64,000 nucleotides of DNA from Mycobacterium sp. KBS0706 (GTDB taxonomy: Bacteria; Pseudomonadota; Alphaproteobacteria; DSM-16000; Inquilinaceae): the NCBI RefSeq assembly GCF_005938675.2, contig NZ_VCCH02000035.1, forward strand, positions 1 to 64,000, given 5' to 3'. The translations under genes were made by a program, and so were the position numbers. The notes under the pieces were generated by a model. The model did no database searches. It worked only from the letters and a program-made list of their open reading frames with translations, and was not told where the DNA came from. Of the stretch, positions 25,061 to 33,575 are shown piece after piece (the stretch's first letter is position 1; each line of letters starts with the position of its first letter).

Positions 25061-25290
25061 TAGCCTCCTGGATCGCCGGTATCATCGTCGAAGCCGGGCG
25101 GCTCGCGGATCGCCTCTCTCGGCATCTCCGGAAGGTCGACGCCGCCCAGCGTTGCAAAGCGCTGCCGGATCGCATCGGCCAAGTTCACCGTGCCGCCAGC
25201 ATCTTGCGACAGCACAGACCGAAGAATGTCCCGCGCTTCATCTTCGACCGAATGACCGTTACGGGCGGCACGCCGGCGCAGGCGAACCAT
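25060..25290 (-). pseudogene. Orphan FitA-like ribbon-helix-helix antitoxin, start apparently lost
   Basis: The 76 codons from ATG 25290 encode MVRLRRRAARNGHSVEDEARDILRSVL and a proline-rich tail. FitA/VapB-type antitoxins carry this after an N-terminal strand of the type ASIAIHELD, and in this frame the upstream codons (25291-25326) do read ASIAIHELDAQL. However, the codon at the expected start (25327-25329) is TTC, with GGAG placed correctly before it. No toxin gene follows; the REP copy abuts the stop codon. So this looks like a decayed, toxin-less module, though translation from 25290 without the DNA-binding strand is possible. Confidence 0.6.
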
Positions 25291-25398
25291 CAGCTGTGCG
25301 TCGAGTTCGTGGATGGCGATGCTTGCGAAGGCAGGCTCCAGCGACCGGTGATGGGCCTGTCATTCTCCCGCGAGAGAATTGCCGTCGCAATTCCCATT

Positions 25399-25473
25399 CC
25401 GTCATCCCTACGAAAGCGGGGATCTCATGACAGCCTGACCGGAACGAGATTCCCGCTTCCGCGGGAATGACGG
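25399..25473. repeat. Imperfect 28-bp inverted repeat
   Basis: CCGTCATCCCTACGAAAGCG (25399 on, running to 25426) mirrors CGCTTCCGCGGGAATGACGG-type sequence at 25446-25473. This is the common intergenic hairpin type seen in many proteobacteria. It lies downstream of aroC. Confidence 0.7.
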
Positions 25474-25500
25474 CGGAGGGCGAGGCGCGGGTGTGCCGCC

Positions 25501-26571
25501 TCAGCCTTCGATCGCCCTCTGCCGCAACAGGTGGTCGGCCAGGACGCAGGCCATCATCGCCTCGCCCACCGGTACGGCGCGGATGCCGACGCAGGGGTCG
25601 TGCCGGCCCTTGGTCAGGATCTCGGTGTTGTGGCCCTCGATGTCGACCGTGCGCCGCGGCGTCAGGATCGAGCTGGTCGGCTTGACCGCGAAGCGCACCA
25701 CCACCGGCTGGCCGGTCGAGATGCCGCCGAGGATGCCGCCGGCATTGTTCGCGGTGAAGCGGACCGCGCCGTCATTGCCCATCAGCATCTCGTCGGCATT
25801 CTCCTCGCCGGACAGGGCCGCCGCGCCGAAACCGGCGCCGATCTCGACCCCCTTGACCGCGTTGATCGTCATCATCGCCCGGGCCAGCTCGCTGTCGAGC
25901 TTGTCGTAGATCGGCTCGCCCCAGCCGGGCGGCACGCCCTCGGCCACCACCTCGACCACGGCGCCGGTCGAGGACCCGGCCTTGCGCACGCCGTCGAGAT
26001 AGTCCTCCCAGCGTGAAGCGGTCTCGGCATCGGGGCAGAAGAACGGGTTGCGGTCGACCTCGTCCCAGTCCCAGCGGCCGCGGTCGATCTTGTGCGGTCC
26101 GATCTGCACCAGCGCGCCGCGGATGGTGACGCCCGCCAGGATCTTGCGGGCGACGGCTCCGGCGGCGACCCGGCAGGCGGTCTCGCGCGCGCTGGACCGG
26201 CCGCCACCGCGCGGGTCGCGGATGCCGTATTTCTTCCAATAGGTGTAGTCGGCATGGCCAGGCCGGAACTTGGCCGCGATCTCGGAATAGTCCTTGCTGC
26301 GTTGGTCGGTGTTCTCGATCAGCAGCGAGATCGGCGTGCCGGTGGTCTGGCCCTCATAGACGCCGGACAGGATCTTCACCTCGTCGGCCTCGCGCCGCTG
26401 GGTGACGAAGCGCGACTGGCCGGGCTTGCGCTTGTCCATCCAGGGCTGGATGTCGGCTTCGCTCAAGGGGATGCGCGGCGGCGCACCGTCGACCACGACG
26501 CCGATGGCGGGCCCGTGGCTTTCGCCCCAGGTGGTGAAGCGGAACAGGGTTCCGAAGCTGTTGCCGGCCAT
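25501..26571 (-). CDS. aroC: Chorismate synthase
   Basis: A 356-residue FMN-dependent lyase that converts 5-enolpyruvylshikimate-3-phosphate to chorismate, the last shikimate-pathway step. Hallmarks: GESHGPAIGVVVDG, GVYEGQTTGTPI, RPGHADYTYWKKYG, DPRGGGRSSARET, and a C-terminal KGRHDPCVGIRAVPV. The ATG at 26571 gives the family N-terminus MAGNSFGTLFRFTTWGESHG. It lies 7 bases after the GNAT gene and in the same direction as fabI, so fabI-GNAT-aroC look like one operon. Confidence 0.97.
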   Translation of the reverse strand: MAGNSFGTLFRFTTWGESHGPAIGVVVDGAPPRIPLSEADIQPWMDKRKPGQSRFVTQRREADEVKILSGVYEGQTTGTPISLLIENTDQRSKDYSEIAAKFRPGHADYTYWKKYGIRDPRGGGRSSARETACRVAAGAVARKILAGVTIRGALVQIGPHKIDRGRWDWDEVDRNPFFCPDAETASRWEDYLDGVRKAGSSTGAVVEVVAEGVPPGWGEPIYDKLDSELARAMMTINAVKGVEIGAGFGAAALSGEENADEMLMGNDGAVRFTANNAGGILGGISTGQPVVVRFAVKPTSSILTPRRTVDIEGHNTEILTKGRHDPCVGIRAVPVGEAMMACVLADHLLRQRAIEG

Positions 26572-26578
26572 ATCCGCC

Positions 26579-27073
26579 TCAGCCCTCTCCGGCCACGCGA
26601 TCGAGGGCGTCGCCCTCGAGCCGATAATAGATCTTCTGCGCCAGCCGCGCCGCGCCGATCCGGTCGTAGAGGCGCTGCGCCCCCTCGTTCCAGGTCTCGG
26701 TGGTCCAGTCGAGCCGGGTGCAGCCGCGCGCCTGCGCCAGCCGGGCCAGGAAGCGCAGCAGCGCCTCCCCGGCCCCCAGCCCCCGCGCCCCGTCACGGAC
26801 ATACAGGTCTTTCAGCTGCAGATGGCCGGTCAGGGTCCGCCCCGGGAAGAGCATGCCGAAGCTGGCGACTCCGACCGCCCGGTCGTCGATCTCGGCCAGG
26901 GCGATCTCGGTCGGATGCTGGCCCCAGACATACTGCTCGACCCGCTCGGCCGTCACCGCGTCAGGATCGAGCGTGCGGCCCTGGGCGTAGTGCCGGTCGA
27001 GATCCTGGAACAGCTCCGTCACGGCCGCGCGGTCGGCGTCCGCGGCCAGCCGGACCGTGACGGCCGCGCTCAT
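26579..27073 (-). CDS. GNAT-family N-acetyltransferase
   Basis: A 164-residue acetyltransferase with an LKDLYVRDGARGLGAGEALL acetyl-CoA site and C-terminal WTTETWNEGAQRLYDRIGA, a pattern of amino-acid or diamine acetyltransferases. Its ATG overlaps the fabI stop by 4 bases (ATGA), and aroC starts 7 bases after its end, so it is translated within the fabI-aroC operon. The acceptor is unknown. Confidence 0.85.
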   Translation of the reverse strand: MSAAVTVRLAADADRAAVTELFQDLDRHYAQGRTLDPDAVTAERVEQYVWGQHPTEIALAEIDDRAVGVASFGMLFPGRTLTGHLQLKDLYVRDGARGLGAGEALLRFLARLAQARGCTRLDWTTETWNEGAQRLYDRIGAARLAQKIYYRLEGDALDRVAGEG

Positions 27074-27909
27074 GACTTCGGCGCCAGGCCCTGCAGCAGC
27101 TCGGCGGTGGCCGCGGCGGCGTCGACCGAAACCATGCCGACGGTGTGGTAGCCGCTGTCGACGTGGTGGACCTCGCCGGTGACGCCGGAGCCGAGCTCGG
27201 ACAGCAGGTACAGGCCGGCGCCGCCGACCTGCTCGATGGTGACGTTGCGCTTCAAGGGCGCATTCAGCTCGTTCCACTTCAGGATGTAGCGGAAATCGCC
27301 GATGCCGCTGGCGGCCAGGGTCTTGATCGGGCCGGCCGAGATGGCGTTGACCCGAATGCCGCGGCCGCCGAGATCGACCGCGAGGTAGCGCACGCTGGCC
27401 TCCAGCGCCGCCTTGGCCACGCCCATCACGTTGTAATGCGGCATCACCCGCTCCGCCCCGTAATAGGTCAGGGTCAAGAGGCTGCCGCCGTCGCGCATCA
27501 GCGGCACCGCCCGCTGCGCCACGGCGGTGAAGCTGTAGCAGGAGATGTCCATGGTGCGCAGGAAGTTGTCCCGCGTCGTGTTCAGGTACAGGCCGTCGAG
27601 CTCGTTCTTGTCGGAGAAGGCGATGCCGTGCACCAGGAAGTCGAGCTTGCCCCAGTCGCGCTCCAGCGTCTGGAACACCGCGTCGATGCTGGCATGGTCG
27701 GTGACGTCGCAGGGCAGCACATGGGTCGAGCCGACGCTCTCCGCGAGCGGCTTGACACGCTTGTGCAGCGCGTCACCCTGATAGGTGAAGGCGAGTTCCG
27801 CACCCTGCGCCGCGCAGGCCGAGGCGATCCCCCAGGCGATCGACCGGTCATTGGCGACGCCCATGATCAAGCCGCGCTTGCCTTGAAGGAGCGGAGAGGG
27901 AACCGTCAT
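27070..27909 (-). CDS. fabI: Enoyl-[acyl-carrier-protein] reductase [NADH]
   Basis: A 279-residue short-chain reductase of the last step of fatty-acid elongation. It has the divergent FabI nucleotide motif GVANDRSIAWGIA, LVHGIAFSDKNEL, and the active-site YYGAERVMPHYNVMGVAKAALEA with the Tyr-x6-Lys pair, then VRVNAISAGPIKTLAASGI. It is first in the fabI-GNAT-aroC run. The 27910-28063 interval separates it from the divergent YihY-like gene and should hold both promoters. Confidence 0.96.
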   Translation of the reverse strand: MTVPSPLLQGKRGLIMGVANDRSIAWGIASACAAQGAELAFTYQGDALHKRVKPLAESVGSTHVLPCDVTDHASIDAVFQTLERDWGKLDFLVHGIAFSDKNELDGLYLNTTRDNFLRTMDISCYSFTAVAQRAVPLMRDGGSLLTLTYYGAERVMPHYNVMGVAKAALEASVRYLAVDLGGRGIRVNAISAGPIKTLAASGIGDFRYILKWNELNAPLKRNVTIEQVGGAGLYLLSELGSGVTGEVHHVDSGYHTVGMVSVDAAAATAELLQGLAPKS

Positions 27910-28063
27910 TGCAGAGCCTCAGTTGGGGTCAGGACACCCGAACGGGGCGCGCCGCGGGTCCTTGGATTAAGATGCGGGGATGGTACACGAACGCCCTATC
28001 GGGTCAAATGTGGGCTTATCAATGGCATCGGGACCGGGTGATCGGCAAGAGCAGAGGCGGGGC

Positions 28064-29389
28064 ATGGGCGACAAGGCCCGCCACTGGGCTAAGGCGATCT
28101 ACACCTTCGGCCGCTACGCCGTGCTGCGTTTCTGGAACGACCGCGGGGCGCAGGCCGCCTCGGCGCTGACCTATTCCTCGCTGCTGGCGCTGGTGCCGAT
28201 CGCCACCATCGCTTTCTCGATCCTGTCCGCCTTCCCCGCCTTCGGCCTGATCAAGGGCGCGGCCCAGGCCTGGCTGGTCGAGATGCTGGTGCCAGAGGTC
28301 GGGCACACCGTGCTGAACTATCTCGAGGGGTTCAGCCAGAACACCGGGCGGCTGACCGCCTTCTCGATCGTCGGCCTGGTGGTCAGCTCGGTGCTGCTGC
28401 TGGCCACCATCGAGGACGCCTTCAACGGCATCTGGCGGGTGAAGGAGCAGCGGCCCTGGGCGCTGCGGATCGTCACCTTCTGGGCGATCCTGACCCTGAC
28501 CCCGATCCTGGTCGTCGCCAGCTTCTCCTTCACCATCAGCTTCTTCGGCAGCCATAGCGGCGGCGTCGCCCAGCAGCTATGGGCGCCCTTCATCGGCTTC
28601 GTGCCGCTGATGCTGCAGTTCATCGGCTTCACGCTGCTGTACCAGCTGATCCCGAACCGATCGGTGCGCTGGAACGACGCCGTGATCGGCGGGATCATCG
28701 CGGCGGTGGCCTTCGACCTCTCCAAGCGCCTGTTCGCCTGGTATCTGCGCGCCTTCCCGGCCTATGAGACGATCTACGGCGCCCTGGCGACGATCCCGAT
28801 CTTCCTGCTGTGGCTGTATCTCGCCTGGTCGATCGTGCTGATCGGCGCGGTGATCGCCGCTGCCCTGCCGGACTGGCGCTCCGGCCGCCTGCTGGGCGGC
28901 GAGATCGACAGCCTGCTGCCGGGGCCGCGGCTGACCGTCGCCGTCGCCGCCCTGCGCGAGCTGGCGGCGGCCAGCCGCCTCGGCGTCGGCATGCATCGCC
29001 GCACCCTGCTCGACCGGGTGCCGGTCGGCATCTCCGCCCTCGACGGCATGCTGGAGCAGTTGCGCCATGCCCGCTTCGTCGAACGCTCCGCCTCCGACAC
29101 CTGGCTGATCTCGCGCGACCTCCGGGTCACCACGCTGGCCGACCTGATGCGCGGCCTGGGCGTCGGCATGCGCGGCAAGATCGGCGAGGTGCCGGGGCTG
29201 GAGGGCGCCTGGCTGCGGGCGCTGGCGGACCGCATCCACGCCGCCGAGGAAGCGCATCACGACAGCCTCGACGTGCCGCTGTCGACGGTGCTGGTCGACG
29301 AGCCGCCGGCCGAGCGCCTGCCGGGCCCGGCGGAGAAGCCGCCGATCCCGCTGCACCGGGTCGCCCCGAATGCGGAAGGCCCGCCGTGA
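28064..29389 (+). CDS. YihY/BrkB-family integral membrane protein
   Basis: A 441-residue protein with about six membrane helices in residues 30-290 and the family signatures RGAQAASALTYSSLLALVPI and FLLWLYLAWSIVLIGAVIAA. The family was long mislabelled ribonuclease BN. The C-terminal 130 residues are a cytoplasmic winged-helix-like region followed by a proline-rich tail. The ATG at 28064 is preceded by AGAGGCGGGGC; the in-frame ATG at 28022 is an alternative. The function of the family is unresolved. The gene ends 31 bases before the inverted-repeat element. Confidence 0.85.
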   Translation: MGDKARHWAKAIYTFGRYAVLRFWNDRGAQAASALTYSSLLALVPIATIAFSILSAFPAFGLIKGAAQAWLVEMLVPEVGHTVLNYLEGFSQNTGRLTAFSIVGLVVSSVLLLATIEDAFNGIWRVKEQRPWALRIVTFWAILTLTPILVVASFSFTISFFGSHSGGVAQQLWAPFIGFVPLMLQFIGFTLLYQLIPNRSVRWNDAVIGGIIAAVAFDLSKRLFAWYLRAFPAYETIYGALATIPIFLLWLYLAWSIVLIGAVIAAALPDWRSGRLLGGEIDSLLPGPRLTVAVAALRELAAASRLGVGMHRRTLLDRVPVGISALDGMLEQLRHARFVERSASDTWLISRDLRVTTLADLMRGLGVGMRGKIGEVPGLEGAWLRALADRIHAAEEAHHDSLDVPLSTVLVDEPPAERLPGPAEKPPIPLHRVAPNAEGPP

Positions 29390-29420
29390 GCGGCGAGCCT
29401 TCGTCGGTCCGTGCGTCGTA

Positions 29421-29561
29421 GAGATCGTTTGGAAATGCGCTGGTGTGAGTCGGCTGGCGGTGGTTTCGAGAACCGGCGCACAGCGGACATTGGTCCGTGA
29501 GCACCGGAAGCTTCGAGTCCGCCGTCAGACGGCCGCACCAGTCGCGTTTACAAGCGGTCTC
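29421..29561. repeat. 141-bp element with terminal inverted repeats, copy 1
   Basis: The left end GAGATCGTTTGGAAATGCGC faces the right end GCGTTTACAAGCGGTCTC; the arms are about 23 bp and imperfect. By eye the element is about 88-90% identical over its whole length to 48781-48923. Internal short palindromes (CCGTC-A-GACGG, GAAGCTTC) are conserved. It sits between two convergent genes and its last base touches the stop codon of the 29562 gene. No target duplication is clear. Confidence 0.8.
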
Positions 29562-30032
29562 TTAGCCGTTGACGATGCGCCAGGTGCCATCGCCTTCGCG
29601 GCAGGCGGTGCCGCGCCCGGTCTGGGCCCGGCCCTCGACATAGATGGTCTGGGTGAAGTCGCGGCAGTTGCGCCCGGAGTCCTGGTAGGTGCGGGTCGGG
29701 GTGACCGTGCCGTAATTGCCCGAATCCGGGTTGCGCCAGGAGCTCTCGGTGCCGCTGCGGGAGTTCTCGAAAGCCTGGTTGTAGGTGCGCTCGGCATAGA
29801 GCTGGTCCGACCGGTCGAGCGAGGCGCCGACCGAGTTGCCGAGCCAGCCGCCGACCAGGACGCCGGCCGCGGTCGCGGCCAGCTTGCCGGTGCCGCTGCC
29901 GAACTGCGACCCCAGCAGGCCACCGCCGGCCGCGCCGACCAGGGTGCCGATGCCCTGCTTCTGTCCCATGTCCTGGCACCCGGCCAAGGCGACCGCACCG
30001 ACGAGCGCGGCGGCGATGGTGAACTTCCTCAT
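29562..30032 (-). CDS. Glycine-zipper outer-membrane lipoprotein (17-kDa antigen-like)
   Basis: A 156-residue lipoprotein (signal ending LAGC) with a glycine-zipper block (GTLVGAAGGGLLGSQFGSG and AAGVLVGGWLGNSVGASLD) followed by the surface-antigen C-terminal module SRNCRDFTQTIYVEGRAQTGRGTACREGDGTWRIV. This is the Rickettsia 17-kDa antigen/RT0821-like family of outer-membrane proteins with unknown function. GGAG precedes the ATG. A 9-bp palindrome (30051-30069) lies in the leader. Its stop codon abuts the 141-bp repeat. Confidence 0.85.
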   Translation of the reverse strand: MRKFTIAAALVGAVALAGCQDMGQKQGIGTLVGAAGGGLLGSQFGSGTGKLAATAAGVLVGGWLGNSVGASLDRSDQLYAERTYNQAFENSRSGTESSWRNPDSGNYGTVTPTRTYQDSGRNCRDFTQTIYVEGRAQTGRGTACREGDGTWRIVNG

Positions 30033-30149
30033 GCTCTCCGATCCTCCTGCGATGCCCGCAGCGGGCATCGGACCTGTCCTGGCCGCCATGGACTTCACGG
30101 CGGCGATGCCTAATGTAGCCAAAATTCGACCGAGTGAAGGCCGTGCGCC

Positions 30150-30827
30150 ATGACGACGCCCCCGTTCCCCACCCCGAACCCCGGCAGTGCCGCAACCGAA
30201 CCCGCCAATCTTGATTTCGTTCCGCCGGCGGACCCGTTTGCTTTGTTCGAAAGCTGGTTTGGCTTGGCCGCAGCGCATGAAATCAACGATCCAAATGCTG
30301 TTGCGCTGGCGACCGCGGCGACGGACGGCGCGCCGTCCGTCCGGATGGTGCTGCTGAAGGGCGTCGACGACGACGCGGCGGCGGCGCGCGGCTTCGTCTT
30401 CTTCACCAATCTGGAGAGCCGCAAGGGTGACGAGCTGGCCCGCAACCCGCGGGCGGCGCTGTGCTTCTACTGGAAGAGCCTGCGCCGGCAGGTGCGGGTC
30501 GAGGGGCCGGTGACGCCGGTCGAGCCGGCCGAGGCCGACGCCTATTACGCCAGCCGGGCCCGCGGCAGCCGGATCGGCGCCTGGGCCTCGGCCCAGTCGC
30601 GGCCGCTGGCCGACCGGGCGACGCTGGAGCAGGCGGTCGACGACGCCACCCGCCGCTTCGGCCCCGAGGAGTCGGACGGGCCGGTGCCGCGGCCGCCGCA
30701 TTGGTCCGGCTTCCGCCTGGTGCCGTGGCGGATCGAATTCTGGCAGGAGCGGCCATACCGGCTGCACGACCGGGTGGTGTACGAGCCGGGCCGCGACGGC
30801 TGGCGCCACCACCGGCTGTATCCGTGA
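30150..30827 (+). CDS. pdxH: Pyridoxamine 5'-phosphate oxidase
   Basis: A 225-residue FMN enzyme that oxidises pyridoxine or pyridoxamine phosphate to PLP. Motifs: ALATAATDGAPSVRMVLLKG, FFTNLESRKGDELARNPRAALCFYWKSLRRQVRVEG, SRARGSRIGAWASAQSRPL, and the C-terminal WRIEFWQERPYRLHDR. PLP is the cofactor of HemA encoded nearby, although the two are not linked in an operon. Its stop overlaps the start of the transporter gene (GTGA). Confidence 0.96.
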   Translation: MTTPPFPTPNPGSAATEPANLDFVPPADPFALFESWFGLAAAHEINDPNAVALATAATDGAPSVRMVLLKGVDDDAAAARGFVFFTNLESRKGDELARNPRAALCFYWKSLRRQVRVEGPVTPVEPAEADAYYASRARGSRIGAWASAQSRPLADRATLEQAVDDATRRFGPEESDGPVPRPPHWSGFRLVPWRIEFWQERPYRLHDRVVYEPGRDGWRHHRLYP

Positions 30828-31774
30828 CCGATACCGTTCAGAGCGGCCAGGCCGGCGGCGACCAGGCGCGGCGCGACCGGCTGCTGAGGCTGGCCACCAC
30901 GGTCAGCGTCTCGGTCGCCTCGACCCTGGCCGTCCTCAAGCTGGCCGCCTGGCTGGTCACCGGGTCGGCCGCGATCCTGTCCTCGCTGCTCGACAGCATG
31001 GTCGACGTCGCCGCCTCCGGCATCCTCCTGATCAGCGTGCGCCATGCGCTGCGGCCGCCCGACCGGTCGCATCGCTACGGCCACGGCAAGGCCGAGCCGC
31101 TGGGCGCCATCGCCCAGGCCGCCTTCGTCGGCGGCTCGGCCCTGCTGCTGATCTTCGAATCGGCCGGCCGCTTCATCACCCCGGCGCCGATCGTCGAGGT
31201 GCCGCTGGGCATCGCCGTGATGTCGATCTCGCTGGTGGCGACGGTCCTCCTGGTCGTGTTCCAGCGCAGCGTCGCCCGCCGCACCGGATCGACCGCGATC
31301 GAGGCCGACCGGCTGAACTATGTCGGCGACACCGCCACCAGCCTGGTGGTGCTGGCGGTGCTGGTGATCGGCCAGCAACCGGGCTGGCTGTGGCTCGACC
31401 CCGCCGCCGCGATCGGCGTCGCGCTGTGGCTGCTGGTCAGCGCCGCCCGTATCGCCCGCCGCGCCGTCGACCACCTGATGGACCGCGAGCTGCCGCAGGA
31501 GGACCGGGTGCGGATCGCCGCCATCGTCCGGGCCGATCCGGAGGTGGCGGGCCTGCACGACCTGCGCACCCGCAGCGCCGGCGGCACCCGCTTCATCGAG
31601 CTGCATGTCGAGATGGACGGCAGCCTGACCCTGTGGCAGGCCCATACCGTCTGCGACCGGCTGGAGGCGGCGCTGTCCGCCGCCTTCCCCGACGCCGAGG
31701 TGATCCTGCACCAGGAGCCGGCCGGGCTGGATGACGAGCGGCTGGACCACCGCATCTACAAGCGGCCGACCTAG
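30824..31774 (+). CDS. Cation diffusion facilitator (FieF-like) metal efflux transporter
   Basis: A 316-residue CDF transporter with six membrane helices and a C-terminal cytoplasmic ferredoxin-like metal domain. The metal sites LDSMVDVAAS in helix 2 and DRLNYVGDTATS in helix 5 fit the D-x3-D / H-or-D-x3-D arrangement; Asn replaces a usual His in the second site, so metal preference (iron, zinc or manganese) is unclear. GTG at 30824 overlaps the pdxH stop by 4 bases. It converges with the RTX gene, their stops overlapping. Confidence 0.9.
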   Translation: MTDTVQSGQAGGDQARRDRLLRLATTVSVSVASTLAVLKLAAWLVTGSAAILSSLLDSMVDVAASGILLISVRHALRPPDRSHRYGHGKAEPLGAIAQAAFVGGSALLLIFESAGRFITPAPIVEVPLGIAVMSISLVATVLLVVFQRSVARRTGSTAIEADRLNYVGDTATSLVVLAVLVIGQQPGWLWLDPAAAIGVALWLLVSAARIARRAVDHLMDRELPQEDRVRIAAIVRADPEVAGLHDLRTRSAGGTRFIELHVEMDGSLTLWQAHTVCDRLEAALSAAFPDAEVILHQEPAGLDDERLDHRIYKRPT

Positions 31775-33360
31775 CCGATCAGGAAGTCGGACGCCGACAG
31801 CGCGGTGCCCGGCACCACGATCGCGAAGGCTCGGGCGGCGCCGGGGCCGGTGCCGTCGCGGTCATAGCGCAGCGTGCCGCTGTCGATGTCGTAGAGGATC
31901 CGGTCATCGGCATCCCCGGCGGCGGTCCCCAGCGCGAAGGCATCGGGCGCCAGCGTGCCCGTCGGCAGCTGGGTGAAGATCGCGGGGTCGAGCAGAAAAT
32001 GGTCCTCGCCCGGCGTGAAATCGGTGAGCCGGTCGATATTGCTGCCGCCGAAGGCGGTGTCGAAGACGAAGCTGTCCGCGCCGCCACCGCCGGTCAGGAC
32101 ATCCTTGCCGAGGTCGCCGGCCAGGACATTGGCCGCGTCGTTCCCGATAAGGGCATTGGCGAGGGCGTTGCCGGTGGCGTCGACCGCGCGGCTGCCGATC
32201 AGGACCAGGTTTTCGACATTGTCGCCGAGGCGATAGTCGATGGCGGATCGCACGGTGTCGGTGCCCGGCTCGTCGAGTTCGATGACCCGATCGCCGGTGC
32301 TGCCGACGACATAGGCGTCGTTCCCGGCGCCGCCGTCCATGGTGTCGGCGCCCAGCCCGCCGTCGAGCCAGTCGTCGCGCCCCCCGCCATGGAGGGTGTC
32401 GTCGCCCGCGGCCCCGAACAGGCTCCCGCTGCCGTCGTCGGTGGTCATGACGTTGTCGAGCGCGTTGCCGACCCCGCGCAGCCCTCCGAAGATGAAGAGA
32501 TTCTCGACATTGTCCGGCAGGCGGTAGGACTGGCTCGCGGAGACGGTATCGATGCCCTCGCCGGCCGCCTCGACGACGACCTGGCCGAACCGGGTCAGGA
32601 GGTAGACGTCATCGCCGGTGCCGCCATGCAGTTCGACGGGGCCTGTCCAGCCATGCAGCTGGTCGTCGCCGGCGTCGCCATAGAGGATGTCGAGGCCTTC
32701 CTGCCCATAGAGGGTATCGTTGCCGTCGCCGCCATGGACCAGGTCGTCGCCGGTTCCGCCATAGATGACATCGGCATCCGCCCCGCCGAAGACCCGGTCG
32801 TTCCCGTCGCCTCCGTCGAGATAGTCGAGGCCGGCCCCGCCCTCGACGATGTCGTCGCCCCATTGGCCGTAGAGGTCGTCGTCGCCGGCGCCGCCGCGGA
32901 CGGTGTCATTGCCGCCGCCGCCGAGAACGACGTCGCGGAGATCGCCGCCGGTAATGGTGTCGTCACCCGTCCCGGCGTAGAACTGGATGCTCTCGAAGCC
33001 GCGGATCCGGGTGCCGTCCGGCGCCACCTGCTCGACCGACGGGTCGGCAATGGACAGGACGATCGGCGCGGCGACGGCATCGAGCTGCAGATACAGATGG
33101 TCGACGCCCGCCCCGCCATCGGCGGTGTCGCCGTCGCCGCCCTCGCCGATGCCGATGAAGACGGTGTCGTCGCCGGCGCCGCCGGACAGCACGTCCCGGC
33201 CCGTCCCGGCGGACAGCACATCGTTGCCGTCATCGCCGAAGACCTGGTCGTCGCCGGCCTGGCCGAAGAGCGAGTCATTGCCGCCCAGACCATGGATGAC
33301 GTCGGCTTCCGCCGTGCCGGTCAGGCTGTTGTCGAGATCGTCGCCGGTGATGATCGCCAT
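31771..33360 (-). CDS. RTX-type calcium-binding repeat protein (type I secretion substrate)
   Basis: A 529-residue acidic protein built largely from GGxGxDxux nonapeptide repeats (for example GGAGDDTVF, GGNDTVRGGAGDDDLYG, GGTGDDLVHGGDGNDTLYG) interspersed with strand-rich linkers of the VENLFIFGG and VENLVLIG type. It lacks an N-terminal signal; such proteins are exported by a C-terminal signal through a type I system and fold on extracellular calcium. No transporter genes are adjacent. No catalytic domain is visible, so it may be a surface or matrix protein. GGAGG precedes the ATG. Confidence 0.88.
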   Translation of the reverse strand: MAIITGDDLDNSLTGTAEADVIHGLGGNDSLFGQAGDDQVFGDDGNDVLSAGTGRDVLSGGAGDDTVFIGIGEGGDGDTADGGAGVDHLYLQLDAVAAPIVLSIADPSVEQVAPDGTRIRGFESIQFYAGTGDDTITGGDLRDVVLGGGGNDTVRGGAGDDDLYGQWGDDIVEGGAGLDYLDGGDGNDRVFGGADADVIYGGTGDDLVHGGDGNDTLYGQEGLDILYGDAGDDQLHGWTGPVELHGGTGDDVYLLTRFGQVVVEAAGEGIDTVSASQSYRLPDNVENLFIFGGLRGVGNALDNVMTTDDGSGSLFGAAGDDTLHGGGRDDWLDGGLGADTMDGGAGNDAYVVGSTGDRVIELDEPGTDTVRSAIDYRLGDNVENLVLIGSRAVDATGNALANALIGNDAANVLAGDLGKDVLTGGGGADSFVFDTAFGGSNIDRLTDFTPGEDHFLLDPAIFTQLPTGTLAPDAFALGTAAGDADDRILYDIDSGTLRYDRDGTGPGAARAFAIVVPGTALSASDFLIG

Positions 33361-33575
33361 GAATCGGCCTCCCCGAATGGACAGGACATCCTCGCCCGGT
33401 ACGATGACGGTTCGATGTTCGAATCTGAATATGCCGGGCTTTTAAATCTTCGCCGATCCTACCCTGACTCTGGTTTCGACTTCACGCACAAGTATCGGGC
33501 TATGATCGCGGCCCGGGTTCGACGGCGGCGCAGCTGCCTGCTAGGCTGCGCCTGCGACCAGAAAGGAATCCCGCC

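Noticed and set aside
31771..33360. Regular nonapeptide-coding DNA as a CRISPR or tandem repeat array
   Set aside because: The repeats are protein-level RTX units with varied DNA and no spacer structure.
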